This document shows positions 8,048-16,685 of a stretch of DNA of 64,000 nt, piece by piece. Where the stretch lies: assembly GCA_902493895.1 (NCBI GenBank), contig CABUQW010000003.1, forward strand, positions 42,331 to 106,330, written 5' to 3'. The DNA is from an uncultured Collinsella sp. GTDB taxonomy: Bacteria > Actinomycetota > Coriobacteriia > Coriobacteriales > Coriobacteriaceae. The notes under the pieces were generated by a model. It saw only the letters and a program-made list of their open reading frames with translations, was not told the origin of the DNA and made no database searches. The position numbers and the translations under genes are program-made. Every line of letters starts with the position of its first letter. Position 1 is the stretch's first letter.

Positions 8048-9058
8048 CTAGCTGCTCGCGCGTTGCACGAGCTTAACGGGGACAAGCGTCTCCATCTCGG
8101 GCTCTTCGCCGCGCAGCAGGGCGAGCAGGGCCTGACATCCCTCGTGCGCGAGGCGCTCGGGGAAGCGGCGGATGGTGCTGATTTGCGGCGTCGGAAGCTG
8201 CGCGTAAACCGAATCGTCGAAGCCGATGAGACGGACGTCTTCGGGTACGCGCTTGCCGGCGGCAACGAGCGCACGCAGCGCGCCCACGGCTGCGTGGTCG
8301 CTATGGGCGAAGACGCCGTCGACGGGGTAGCCCGTGGAGAGGAAGTCGGTCACGAGCTCTTCCGACTCGATGATGCTCGGCTGCTTACCCGAGACAAACA
8401 GCTGGTAGTCGCGGCGTAGCGGCATTCCGTGCGCGGCGAGCGCCCGCTCGTAGCCCATCTGGCGCTCGTTGCCGGGGTAGTTGGCGGTAAAACTCGAGAT
8501 GCTCAGGATGTCCTTGCAGCCGCGCTCGATGAGGTGCTCGGTCGCCATGTAGCCACCGCCGATGTTGTCGGAGCCCACGTGTGGGAAACCGAGGTCGTTT
8601 TCGGGCGCACGGTCGATGCAGACCACGGGGATTCCGTGGGGGACGAACTCGCCGTCGAGCCTGCGCAGGCCGGAGATACAGATGATACCGTCGGCCTGCT
8701 TGCTTGCCAGCGTGCGGAAGTAGTCACGCTCGCGGGCGGGGTCATTGGCGCTGTTGCAAACAAAGACCGAGTAGTCCTCGGTTGCCAGCTCGCGCTCCAC
8801 ATGCAGGGCGATCTTGGAAAAGAAGTCGTTGGAGATGTCCGGCACGATCATGCCGATGGTCCGGGACTGGGCCATACGGAGGCTCTTCGCCGCCATGTTC
8901 GTGACGTAGCCGTATTCCTTTAGGGCGGCTTCCACGCGTTTGCGGGTGTCTTCGGAAAAACGGCCGCTGCCGTTGATGACGTGGGAGACCGTGGCGACGG
9001 ATACGCCGGCCGCGACGGCAATCTGGCGCATGGATGGGCGCTTGCCTGGTGTGGGCAT
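8048..9058 (-). CDS. LacI-family transcriptional repressor
   Basis: A 336-aa repressor. The N-terminal helix-turn-helix is typical (MRQIAVAAGVSVATVSHVIN, then the hinge SLRMAQSRTIGMIVPDISNDFF), followed by a periplasmic-binding-protein-like sugar domain ending in LVQRASS. GGAGG lies just before the ATG at 9058. It faces away from the operon, and its own upstream region carries the palindrome GGTTAACAGATTAACC that is also found, degenerate, twice before the AlsE-like gene. Autoregulation plus control of the 6746-7948 operon is the simplest reading. The inducer is not known. Confidence 0.9.
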   Translation of the reverse strand: MPTPGKRPSMRQIAVAAGVSVATVSHVINGSGRFSEDTRKRVEAALKEYGYVTNMAAKSLRMAQSRTIGMIVPDISNDFFSKIALHVERELATEDYSVFVCNSANDPARERDYFRTLASKQADGIICISGLRRLDGEFVPHGIPVVCIDRAPENDLGFPHVGSDNIGGGYMATEHLIERGCKDILSISSFTANYPGNERQMGYERALAAHGMPLRRDYQLFVSGKQPSIIESEELVTDFLSTGYPVDGVFAHSDHAAVGALRALVAAGKRVPEDVRLIGFDDSVYAQLPTPQISTIRRFPERLAHEGCQALLALLRGEEPEMETLVPVKLVQRASS

Positions 9059-9081
9059 GGGGCCTCCTGCTGCTTTCGGGT

Positions 9082-9097
9082 GGTTAACAGATTAACC
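9082..9097. promoter_or_regulatory. Candidate LacI autoregulatory operator
   Basis: GGTTAACAGATTAACC is a perfect palindrome (6-bp arms, 4-bp centre) 24 bp upstream of the LacI gene start. It shares its arms with the sites at 6655 and 6689. Confidence 0.6.
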
Positions 9098-9125
9098 GAG
9101 ATTGTAGCGCATGCGCGATGCCGTA

Positions 9126-9308
9126 ATGGGTCGCTTCGAAGTCGTTTTGTCGCGCTCGGTCTGCACCTTGGATAAGAAGGAGTTCGTCGAGCACTCCGAT
9201 CCGGAGCGCACGCGCGCCAACATCCCGCTGTTCCAGCAGGGCATCATGATACAGCAGCTCAACTCCGAGAAGCTCGTGGTCGAGACCATGGTGAAGTTCT
9301 GCGGCTAG
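9126..9308 (+). CDS. Small ORF of unknown function, possibly a gene remnant
   Basis: A 60-residue frame (MGRFEVVLSRSV ... ETMVKFCG) whose high third-position GC and amino-acid make-up look like real coding sequence. There is no ribosome binding site before either in-frame ATG (9111 or 9126). The N-terminus lies in the intergenic space upstream of the LacI gene. I recognise no family. It could be the 3' remnant of a longer gene or a small conserved protein. Confidence 0.4.
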   Translation: MGRFEVVLSRSVCTLDKKEFVEHSDPERTRANIPLFQQGIMIQQLNSEKLVVETMVKFCG

Positions 9309-9401
9309 TAATTACTGCATTACATATTCTGTTGTCACCTGGGAGGCTTGTTTTTGCGGGCCTCTTTGTGTTGCTATGGAGCCCTGGCCTGTCGATAAAC
9401 A

Positions 9402-9435
9402 AAGCGCCCGCTTGCCGGGGAGCAAGCGGGCGCTT
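9402..9435 (-). terminator. Terminator of the kinase/cell-wall operon
   Basis: The perfect 14-bp stem AAGCGCCCGCTTGC / GCAAGCGGGCGCTT is followed on the minus strand by TGTTT. It lies 50 bp past the PASTA kinase stop. Confidence 0.85.
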
Positions 9436-9485
9436 CTGAGCGAATATGTTTGCGGCGAGAGCCGTAATGAGCGGTGAGGTGGCGA

Positions 9486-11447
9486 CTAGTTGGTCGTACC
9501 GGAATCGTCGCCCGTGCCCGTGCCCGTGCCCGAGCCCGAGCCAGAAAGTGCGACCGTCAGCGTAATCGTGCTGTCGGTGGACTGCTTGCCGGTGGGGGAG
9601 ACGCCCGTAACGGTGGCATCCTCGTTACCGCTTACGGGATTGCCGTTCTGGTCACAGAAGCCGATGTTATAGAAACCGGCGTTGTTGAGCGCGGTGACGG
9701 CGGCGGAGATGCTCTTGCCGTACAGGTTGCCCGGAACACTGGCCTTGCCGGACTTCTTGGCAATGACGACGGTAATCGTGGCGCCGGGCTTCTGCTTGCC
9801 GCTGGGGTTCCAGCTGATCACGGTGCCCTCGGTAACCGAGTCGTTCTCCTGGTAGCTCACGTCGACGCCAAAGCCTGCCATATCGAGGGCGTTGCGCGCC
9901 TGGGCCTCGGTCATGTCGGTCAGGTCGGGGACGGACGTGGTATCCGGGCCGCCCGAGACCTTGTACGAGATGGTCGTGCCTTTCTCGACTTCCTTACCGG
10001 CTCCGGTGCCCTGCTCAAAGACCTGGCCCTCATCGGCCTCATTGGCCTCCTCGGAGGCGTTGCCCTTCAGGCCAACGCTTGCCAGCGCGGCCTCGGCCTG
10101 GTCTTTGGTCAGGCCGACAAGCTGGGGAACCTCAACCTTCTCGGAGGGCTTGGGGCCCTTGGAGATTACCAGGTTCACCTTGGTTCCCTTGGCCTTCTTG
10201 GTGTTGCCGTTGGGCGTCTGCTCGGCGACCTTGCCCTCGTCGACATCGTCGTTGTAGCTTTGGTCGATGGTGCCGACCTCGAGGCCGGCTTCCTTGATCA
10301 GCTCGACGGCAGTCTGCTGGTCCTTGCCCAGCACATCGGGCACGGTGACCTGCTCGCCGCCAAAGAGTCCTGTGGCAAAGGCCACCACGATGCCGATGAC
10401 GGCAACGGCTGCCACCACGGCGGCGATGATCTTGTTCTTGTTGGATTTGGGCTTTTCGACCTCGTAGGAGCCGGTGGAGCCCGAAACCGAGCTACGGGCG
10501 GTATTTTGGCCGCTCACGCCCGAGACGGGACGCACCATGGCGCGCGTCTGATCGGAAAGCTCGCGAGTCTTGGTGGCGCCCAGCTCACCGGGGGCACCGA
10601 TGATGCGCGTGGGCTCCGAGACGTTGACGGCACGGCCCGACAGGTAGCTGTTGAGCACCTGACGCAGCTCGTCGGCGGTCTGGAAGCGGTTTGCCGGGTC
10701 TTTCTCCATGCACTTGAGGATGATGCGCTCAAGGTCGGCGTCGACACCGGAGTTGATCTGGCTCGGCGGAATAGGCAGCTCGTTGACCTGCTTGAGTGCG
10801 ACCGAGATAGCGTCGTCACCGTCAAAGGGAACGCGGCCGGTGGCGCACTCGTACATCACGACGCCCAGCGAGTAGATATCCGAGGTGGGGCCGAGGTCCT
10901 GACCGCGGGTCTGCTCGGGGCTGACGTAGTGAGCGGTTCCCAGCACGTTGTTGTCTTGCGTGAGGTGGCTGTTCTTGGCGCGCGCGATGCCAAAGTCCAT
11001 CACCTTGATGTTGCCGTCGGGCAGCACCATGATGTTCTGCGGCTTAATGTCGCGGTGGATGATCTCGTGCTTGTGGGCGACCGAAAGCGCGGAGCTAATC
11101 TGCGAGCCGATCTGGGCGACCTTCTTGGGGTCGAGGGCGCCGTGGCTCTTGATGCCGCTCTTAAGGTCGGTGCCGCGCAGGTACTCCATGACGATGTAAT
11201 AGGTGTCGCCGTCCTTGCCCCAATCGTAGACGCCCACGATATAGGGGGAGGAGAGACCGGCTGCTGCCTGGGCCTCCTGCTTAAAGCGTGCGGCGAAGGT
11301 TGCGTCGCCAGCATACTGCGGCAGCATAATCTTGACGGCTACCGTGCGGTCGAGGACCTGGTCCTGTGCACGGTAGACGGTCGCCATGCCGCCTGTCCCC
11401 ACCTTATCCTTGAGGAGGTATCTTCCCCCGAGGACCCTCTGTTCCAT
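9486..11447 (-). CDS. pknB: PASTA-domain Ser/Thr protein kinase (PknB/Stk type)
   Basis: A membrane kinase that senses peptidoglycan fragments or lipid II and phosphorylates division and wall proteins. The kinase domain (1-~275) has the glycine loop VGTGGMATVY, Lys39 (VAVK), HRDIKPQN at 131 and DFG at 151. A Ser/Thr-rich juxtamembrane linker follows, then one membrane helix (~343-363) and four extracellular PASTA repeats (VPDVLGK, VPQLVGL, VPDLTDM, VPGNLYG). A Gly/Ser/Thr repeat tail ends the protein. The ATG at 11447 is preferred over the one at 11462, since AGGAGCAGGA directly precedes it. It is the last gene of the operon, 132 bp after the SEDS-PBP gene, and its targets probably include the FHA proteins and the fused wall synthase. 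Confidence 0.95.
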   Translation of the reverse strand: MEQRVLGGRYLLKDKVGTGGMATVYRAQDQVLDRTVAVKIMLPQYAGDATFAARFKQEAQAAAGLSSPYIVGVYDWGKDGDTYYIVMEYLRGTDLKSGIKSHGALDPKKVAQIGSQISSALSVAHKHEIIHRDIKPQNIMVLPDGNIKVMDFGIARAKNSHLTQDNNVLGTAHYVSPEQTRGQDLGPTSDIYSLGVVMYECATGRVPFDGDDAISVALKQVNELPIPPSQINSGVDADLERIILKCMEKDPANRFQTADELRQVLNSYLSGRAVNVSEPTRIIGAPGELGATKTRELSDQTRAMVRPVSGVSGQNTARSSVSGSTGSYEVEKPKSNKNKIIAAVVAAVAVIGIVVAFATGLFGGEQVTVPDVLGKDQQTAVELIKEAGLEVGTIDQSYNDDVDEGKVAEQTPNGNTKKAKGTKVNLVISKGPKPSEKVEVPQLVGLTKDQAEAALASVGLKGNASEEANEADEGQVFEQGTGAGKEVEKGTTISYKVSGGPDTTSVPDLTDMTEAQARNALDMAGFGVDVSYQENDSVTEGTVISWNPSGKQKPGATITVVIAKKSGKASVPGNLYGKSISAAVTALNNAGFYNIGFCDQNGNPVSGNEDATVTGVSPTGKQSTDSTITLTVALSGSGSGTGTGTGDDSGTTN

Positions 11448-11579
11448 TCCTGCTCCTAACATAACTATTCGCTCAACGATGTGTGTAGTACCTACGATGT
11501 GGCCGCTGGGGCCGTGTGGCGCGTTGCCGCTAACTCTTCGGCCGCGGCGCGCCTCGGGTGTCCGATTCGATCATGGGCA

Positions 11580-14450
11580 TCACGCTCCCTGTGCGGCAAG
11601 CGCCGCGGTCAGGACGATGCCGGCGATCTTGGCGGCCTTGACGTCATGCTTGTCGTAATCCTCTAAGGCCACCGAGATGGCGACTGTGGGTGAATCGTAA
11701 GGTGCAAAGCCAACGAACATCGAATTGACGTTGGTGCCGCCAATCTCGGCCGAGCCGGTCTTGCCGGCGACCTTGACGCCGGGGATCTGGGCATCGGTGC
11801 CGGTGCCGGACTGGACGACGGCAAGCATGGCCTGCTTGACCTGGTCGGCCGTGGCGGAGCTGACGGCCTGACCCAGCGAGCGGGACTGCGTGGTCTTGAC
11901 CACGGTTCCGTCCGGGGCGAGTACCTGGGCTACAAAGTACGGGTCCATGACCACGCCGCTGTTAGCGATGGCGGCGGCAATCACGGCGTTTTGCATGACG
12001 GTGGTCTGCGGGCCGGGCGTGTGGTCCATGCCGACAGGCTGGCCGGCGCCGGCCCAGGCGGTCTCCCACTCGGTCATGAGCGACGGGTCGGCCATGATGG
12101 AGGCCGCGGAGGTCAGGTCCTGGCCGAGCTTTTGGCCATAGCCAAAGGCGTTGGCAAACTGCACGAGCGTGTTTGCGCCAACTTCGTTTGCCACCTGGCC
12201 AAAGACGACGTTGGAGGACACGGCAAAGGCCTGCTGCAGGCTGATGGTGCCGTAGCTCTCGTTGGCATAGTTGGTGACCGGTGCGTTGCCGATGTCCATG
12301 GAGCCGGGCGCCTGGTAGGTGCTGGTAAGGCTGGCGGTACCGGTCTCGAGTGCCGCGGAAAGCGTAACGACCTTAAACGTTGAGCCCGGCGTGTACAGCG
12401 CGTCCATGGCGCGATTGTACATGGAGCCGTCCTCGCCGCCGCCCGTCTGCAGCAGAGCATCGATGTTGGTGTTGTCGTATGTGGGCGAGCTGGCACATGC
12501 GAGAACCGCGCCGGTACGCGGGTCGATGACCACTACAGCGCCCTTAAAGCCCTTGAGTGCCTGCTCGGCCGCCGTCTGGATGCGCGAGTCGATGGTGAGC
12601 TTGGCGGTGTTGCCCGGCTGGGTCTGGCCCGCGAGCGACGCGATGGCGTTGTTCCAGCTGGAGTAGTCCTTAGAACCGGTGAGCGTGTCGTTCATGACGC
12701 TCTCGATGGCGGTGGTGCCATACTGCTGGCTCACGTAGCCAACCACGTGTGCTGCCAGGTTACCGTTGGGGTAGGAGCGTACGTAGGTGCCGTCCTCCTG
12801 CTGCAGCGACTCGGCCAGCGTCACGCCGTCGGACGTGATGATGGAGCCGCGCTGGATGTACTTGGAGCGGGCGATGGTGTGGTTGTTGGTCGGCATGTCT
12901 TGATAGTCCTTGGCCTTAATGACCTGGACATAGGTGAGGTTGCCGATAAGGATGGCGAACAGCGCCGTAAAGGCGAGCACCGCGCGGGTTAGACGGTTGG
13001 CGAGCGCCACGCGGCCGAGCACACCGGATTCAGGCGTGTCGAGCAGGCGACGGCGCATGCGCGAGCCGACGGAATGGCTGCCGCTGCCGTAGGAAGACGA
13101 GGTGGCAAAGCGCGTGCCCGTCGGGGCGGCGGCAGATGCGACCTGATCATCGGTGATGGCGGCCATGGTGCCGGTGCCGGTAAGCTCGGCCTCGCGTCCG
13201 GTCGCCTCGTCACCGGCGCGCAGCAGGAGCGCGACGATGATAAAGCTCGCCAGCAAAGAGGAGCCGCCCTGGCTCATAAAGGGCAGGGTGACGCCGGTCA
13301 GCGGGATTAGGCGGGTTACGCCGCCAACGATCAAGAAGGCCTGGAAGCTGATGGCTGCCGTAAGACCGGTGGCGCTAAAGGCGGCAAGGTCGGACTTTGC
13401 GCGGGCAGCTGTGGTCAGGCCGCGAACGGCAAAGAGCATAAACAGGATGAGCACGGCGCCGCCGCCCAAAAGGCCCATCTCCTCGCCGATAGCCGAGAAG
13501 ATAAAGTCGGACTCGACGACAGGGATGTTGTTGGCCATGCCGTTGCCGATGCCAACACCGACCAGACCGCCATCGGCAAGCGAGAAGAGCGACTGGACGA
13601 TCTGGTAGCCCTGGCCCTGGGCGTCCTTAAACGGATCGAGCCAAACCTGGAAACGCACCTGAACGTGAGACAGGAACTTGTAGGCGCCCACGGCTCCAAC
13701 GGCTAAGAGCGCAAGGCCGATAACGACATACGAAAAGCGCCCCGTGGCAACGTAGAGCATCAGCAAGAAGATGGTGTAGAACAGCACGGCCGAACCCAGG
13801 TCGCGTTCGAAGACGACGACGAGCAGGCACACACCCCACACGGCAAACAGCGGCAGCAGCAGTCGCAGGCGAGGGATCTTAAAGCCCAGGATCTTGCGGT
13901 TGGAGATGGAGAGCAGCTCGCGGTTCTCGGCCAGGTACCCGGCCAGGAACAGCACGATAAAGACCTTGGCGAACTCGCCGGGCTGGATGGTAAAGCCCGC
14001 GATGCGAATCCACAGCTTGGAGCCCGAGATCGTGGTGCCGATAAAGATAGGCAGCATCAGCAGAATGATGCCGATGATGCCAAAGGTGTACTTGTAGCGC
14101 ATGACTACGTCGAGGTTTTTGACCAGTGCGAGCGTTCCCACCATGAGCGCCACCGAGACAAACAGGATGATGAGCTGTGAGATGGCGAGAGCGGGGGCGA
14201 GACGCGTCACGAACGTGATGCCGATGCCCGAAAGTATAAATACGATGGGTAGGATGGCGGGGTCGGCGCCGGGCGCCAAGATGCGCACGGCGATATGTGC
14301 CGCAGCGAAGGCGGCAAAGAGGCCGATCGGCACGGCGAGCGTCTCAAAGGAGATGGCGGCGCCCGCGGTGAGCACGTACATCGCATACAGCAGGATGACG
14401 GGGAACGCCGAGGCGATGAGCAAGAGCAGCTCGGTGTTGCGGCGACTCAT
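11580..14450 (-). CDS. SEDS glycosyltransferase (FtsW/RodA) fused to class B penicillin-binding protein
   Basis: One 956-aa polypeptide joins the two partners that normally form a complex. The first ~430 residues are a multi-pass SEDS domain: KLWIRIAGFTIQPGEFAK, the catalytic-type Asp in FERDLGSA, and a late PFMSQGGSSLL loop. An Ala/Ser-rich linker (~440-480) leads to one membrane helix, then a class B transpeptidase with STFK (Ser near 687), SSN (near 744) and KTGSAE (near 894). The SEDS part polymerises lipid II and the PBP cross-links it. The ATG at 14450 is chosen (AAGGGA nine bases upstream); a GTG at 14459 abuts that site. It occupies the position of rodA-pbpA in actinobacterial operons, so the fusion replaces both genes. 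Confidence 0.94.
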   Translation of the reverse strand: MSRRNTELLLLIASAFPVILLYAMYVLTAGAAISFETLAVPIGLFAAFAAAHIAVRILAPGADPAILPIVFILSGIGITFVTRLAPALAISQLIILFVSVALMVGTLALVKNLDVVMRYKYTFGIIGIILLMLPIFIGTTISGSKLWIRIAGFTIQPGEFAKVFIVLFLAGYLAENRELLSISNRKILGFKIPRLRLLLPLFAVWGVCLLVVVFERDLGSAVLFYTIFLLMLYVATGRFSYVVIGLALLAVGAVGAYKFLSHVQVRFQVWLDPFKDAQGQGYQIVQSLFSLADGGLVGVGIGNGMANNIPVVESDFIFSAIGEEMGLLGGGAVLILFMLFAVRGLTTAARAKSDLAAFSATGLTAAISFQAFLIVGGVTRLIPLTGVTLPFMSQGGSSLLASFIIVALLLRAGDEATGREAELTGTGTMAAITDDQVASAAAPTGTRFATSSSYGSGSHSVGSRMRRRLLDTPESGVLGRVALANRLTRAVLAFTALFAILIGNLTYVQVIKAKDYQDMPTNNHTIARSKYIQRGSIITSDGVTLAESLQQEDGTYVRSYPNGNLAAHVVGYVSQQYGTTAIESVMNDTLTGSKDYSSWNNAIASLAGQTQPGNTAKLTIDSRIQTAAEQALKGFKGAVVVIDPRTGAVLACASSPTYDNTNIDALLQTGGGEDGSMYNRAMDALYTPGSTFKVVTLSAALETGTASLTSTYQAPGSMDIGNAPVTNYANESYGTISLQQAFAVSSNVVFGQVANEVGANTLVQFANAFGYGQKLGQDLTSAASIMADPSLMTEWETAWAGAGQPVGMDHTPGPQTTVMQNAVIAAAIANSGVVMDPYFVAQVLAPDGTVVKTTQSRSLGQAVSSATADQVKQAMLAVVQSGTGTDAQIPGVKVAGKTGSAEIGGTNVNSMFVGFAPYDSPTVAISVALEDYDKHDVKAAKIAGIVLTAALAAQGA

Positions 14451-14466
14451 AAGCGGCACTCCCTTT

Positions 14467-16266
14467 CTAGTTCTTTTCGGAGGCTTCGGCCTCGGCGGAC
14501 TGTTCGGCGGTTTTCTCGGAATCTGATTCGGAGGTCGATCCCTGATTGGTGTTGTCGCGAATCGTTTGCGCGTCGATCACCTGGCGGGTCTGCTCCTCGT
14601 CGATCTGGTGGCGGTACTTGGATATCGTGTCCTGCGCATCGTCGACACTTGTTTGCGGAATGCCCGCCTTGAGTCGGTTTTGCGTGTCTTCGGGCAGGTC
14701 GGACAGCTTGATGCTGGTTTCGCTTTCGAGCCAGTGGAGCTTGAGTCCGAGCGGCTTGCCGGGCAGGCCGCGCCAGACGGCGACATTGCCCTGGTAGGTA
14801 CCCAGGTAGTACGAGCCGGTGACACCCGTGTAGGCCCAGACGCCAGCTGCCAGCACAAAGACGAGGGCCAGGATGGCGGCGATAGTAATGTTGCGGCGAC
14901 GCACGCGTTGCGCCTCGCGCATAACGCCATCGTCAACCAGGTCAACGACTACTACGGTCACGTTGTCGTGGCCGCCGGCGGCAAGCGCCGCGTCCACTAG
15001 GTTGTCGACGCAGATTTGCGCGGTTGAGGACTGCGTGGCGATGTTCTCGATATCGCTATCGGGAATCATGCTCGAAAGGCCGTCGGAGCACAGGATCAGA
15101 CGGTCGCCTTCCTCGATATGCAGAGTGAAGTGGTCGGCATACATAGCGGGGTCCGAGCCCAGCGCGCGGGTGATGACCGAACGGTTGGGGTGGACGCGAG
15201 CCTCATCTGCCGTGATCTCGCCGGCGTCCACGAGCTCCTCCACGTAGGAGTGGTCGCGGGTCACGCGGATGAGCGTGCCCTCGTGGAGCAGGTAGGCGCG
15301 AGAGTCACCCACGTGGGCGATGGCGAGCGTGTCGTTTTCGATATAGGCGCAAGTGGCTGTGCAGCCCATGCCGGGCTTGCCCAGGCCGTTCAAGGCGGCC
15401 TCGATTACGGCGGCGTTAGCAGCCTCGACGGCTGCCGCCAGGCGTGCGGCGTCGGCAGACTGAGGAGCTGTCTTGGCGATGGTCTCGACAGCGATAGAAG
15501 AGGCTACCTCGCCGGCGGCGTGACCGCCCATGCCGTCGCATACGCAAAAGAGCGGCGACTGCACCAGGTAGGAATCCTCATTGTGCGGGCGCACGCAGCC
15601 AACGTCAGAGCGGGCGCCCCACATGAGTTGCGTGGTGGTGCCGGCATCATAGGTCGAGTCGGTCTCGATGCGTTCCTCGGTCAGGGGCTCAAAGCTCATG
15701 GTCGACCCGGGGTCTTTGAGCTTGGCCTCAACGGCGGCAACGTCGATCTCTGCTGTGTCACCGGGAGAGACGGTGTCGGTCTCGGCGTTTGATTCAGAAT
15801 CGCCGGTGTCCGGGGAGCCGGGCTCCTCGGACACGCGGGCGGTCGACTCGTCGTCTTGCGGGCTGACGTCTATAGGCTCGGGCGCCGGCGTAGACGCGGG
15901 CGCAACCTCGGATGCCGGGGCTATGGGAAACGCCGGCGCGGCGGGCTCGGGTGCTGCAAACACCGCAGCGCTCTCGTTGATTGCCACGGCGACGGGCTCT
16001 GCAAAGTGAGCCGGCGCCGGGGTTGCTTCGGGCGCTGTGGGCTGCTCCGCAGCATGTGCGCCGATGGGCGCCGCTACGGCATCCCCTTCGTCCTCGTTAT
16101 CGGCGAGATCCGAAATATCATGCGTTACATGCGAAAGAGGCAGGGAGAACACGGTGTCCTCGGGTTCCACGGGTGCGGAGCCCGCCGGAGCGGCGTGGGC
16201 CGGCGCAGCTGTGGTGGCGGCCGGTGCCTCGGTCATAGTTGCGGACTTGTTCTCCTCGTCGATCAT
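14467..16266 (-). CDS. PP2C-type Ser/Thr phosphatase (PstP) with long N-terminal extension
   Basis: This 599-aa phosphatase probably reverses the operon's kinases. The first ~205 residues are Ala/Pro/Glu-rich and of low complexity, not usual for PstP. The PP2C domain (~208-460) has SDVGCVRPHNEDSY, CDGMGGHAAGE, HVGDSRAYL, LILCSDGLS and GGHDNVTVV, which supply the metal-binding aspartates. A membrane helix (~474-494) and a ~100-residue Ser/Glu-rich tail follow. The ATG overlaps the TGA of the FHA gene (ATGA), indicating translational coupling; the SEDS-PBP gene follows 16 bp later. Confidence 0.92.
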   Translation of the reverse strand: MIDEENKSATMTEAPAATTAAPAHAAPAGSAPVEPEDTVFSLPLSHVTHDISDLADNEDEGDAVAAPIGAHAAEQPTAPEATPAPAHFAEPVAVAINESAAVFAAPEPAAPAFPIAPASEVAPASTPAPEPIDVSPQDDESTARVSEEPGSPDTGDSESNAETDTVSPGDTAEIDVAAVEAKLKDPGSTMSFEPLTEERIETDSTYDAGTTTQLMWGARSDVGCVRPHNEDSYLVQSPLFCVCDGMGGHAAGEVASSIAVETIAKTAPQSADAARLAAAVEAANAAVIEAALNGLGKPGMGCTATCAYIENDTLAIAHVGDSRAYLLHEGTLIRVTRDHSYVEELVDAGEITADEARVHPNRSVITRALGSDPAMYADHFTLHIEEGDRLILCSDGLSSMIPDSDIENIATQSSTAQICVDNLVDAALAAGGHDNVTVVVVDLVDDGVMREAQRVRRRNITIAAILALVFVLAAGVWAYTGVTGSYYLGTYQGNVAVWRGLPGKPLGLKLHWLESETSIKLSDLPEDTQNRLKAGIPQTSVDDAQDTISKYRHQIDEEQTRQVIDAQTIRDNTNQGSTSESDSEKTAEQSAEAEASEKN

Positions 16267-16679
16267 CGACGGTTCACCTTCATGACCACGTCGCCAATCT
16301 GGACTTCGTCGCCCTCGCGCAGCGTTGCGGGCTCCACGAGCTGGCGGCCGTTGACGAGCGTGCCGTTAAGCGAGTTGAGGTCCTCGATGATGAGCGCCGG
16401 GCCCTGTAGCGAAAAGCGCGCATGCGAGGCCGAGACGAACGGTTCGTTGATGCAGATGTCCGAAGATGGCGAGCGACCGACGATGACGGGGCCGAGCATG
16501 TCTACGTGGATGCCGCGGATACCGCGCGGACCCTTGTCCACATCGATCGTCCAGATAGCCGAGTCGCGGCGCTGTCCACGCACAAGTCCCACGCCGGTCT
16601 TCATGACGGCGAACAGAAAGATATAGAGCAGGGCGACCAGGACGATGCGGCCTGCAAAAAGGACGATATCGATGTTCAT
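16263..16679 (-). CDS. Membrane-anchored FHA-domain protein (FhaB/FipA type)
   Basis: A 138-aa protein with one N-terminal membrane helix (VLFAGRIVLVALLYIFLFAV) and a C-terminal FHA domain. The phosphothreonine-binding residues are present: VIVGRSPSSDI (Gly, Arg, Ser), VSASHARF (Ser, His) and LNSLNGTLVNG (Asn, Gly). It matches the gene before pstP in mycobacterial operons, where FhaB/FipA links kinase signalling to septal wall synthesis. It overlaps the phosphatase by four bases. Confidence 0.9.
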   Translation of the reverse strand: MNIDIVLFAGRIVLVALLYIFLFAVMKTGVGLVRGQRRDSAIWTIDVDKGPRGIRGIHVDMLGPVIVGRSPSSDICINEPFVSASHARFSLQGPALIIEDLNSLNGTLVNGRQLVEPATLREGDEVQIGDVVMKVNRR

Positions 16680-16685
16680 AAGCGA

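Noticed and set aside
9474..11459. Long + strand frame of 661 residues opposite the PASTA kinase
   Set aside because: It is the antisense shadow of a high-GC gene; it has no ribosome site and its composition is Gly/Ala/Leu/Val-rich without domains.
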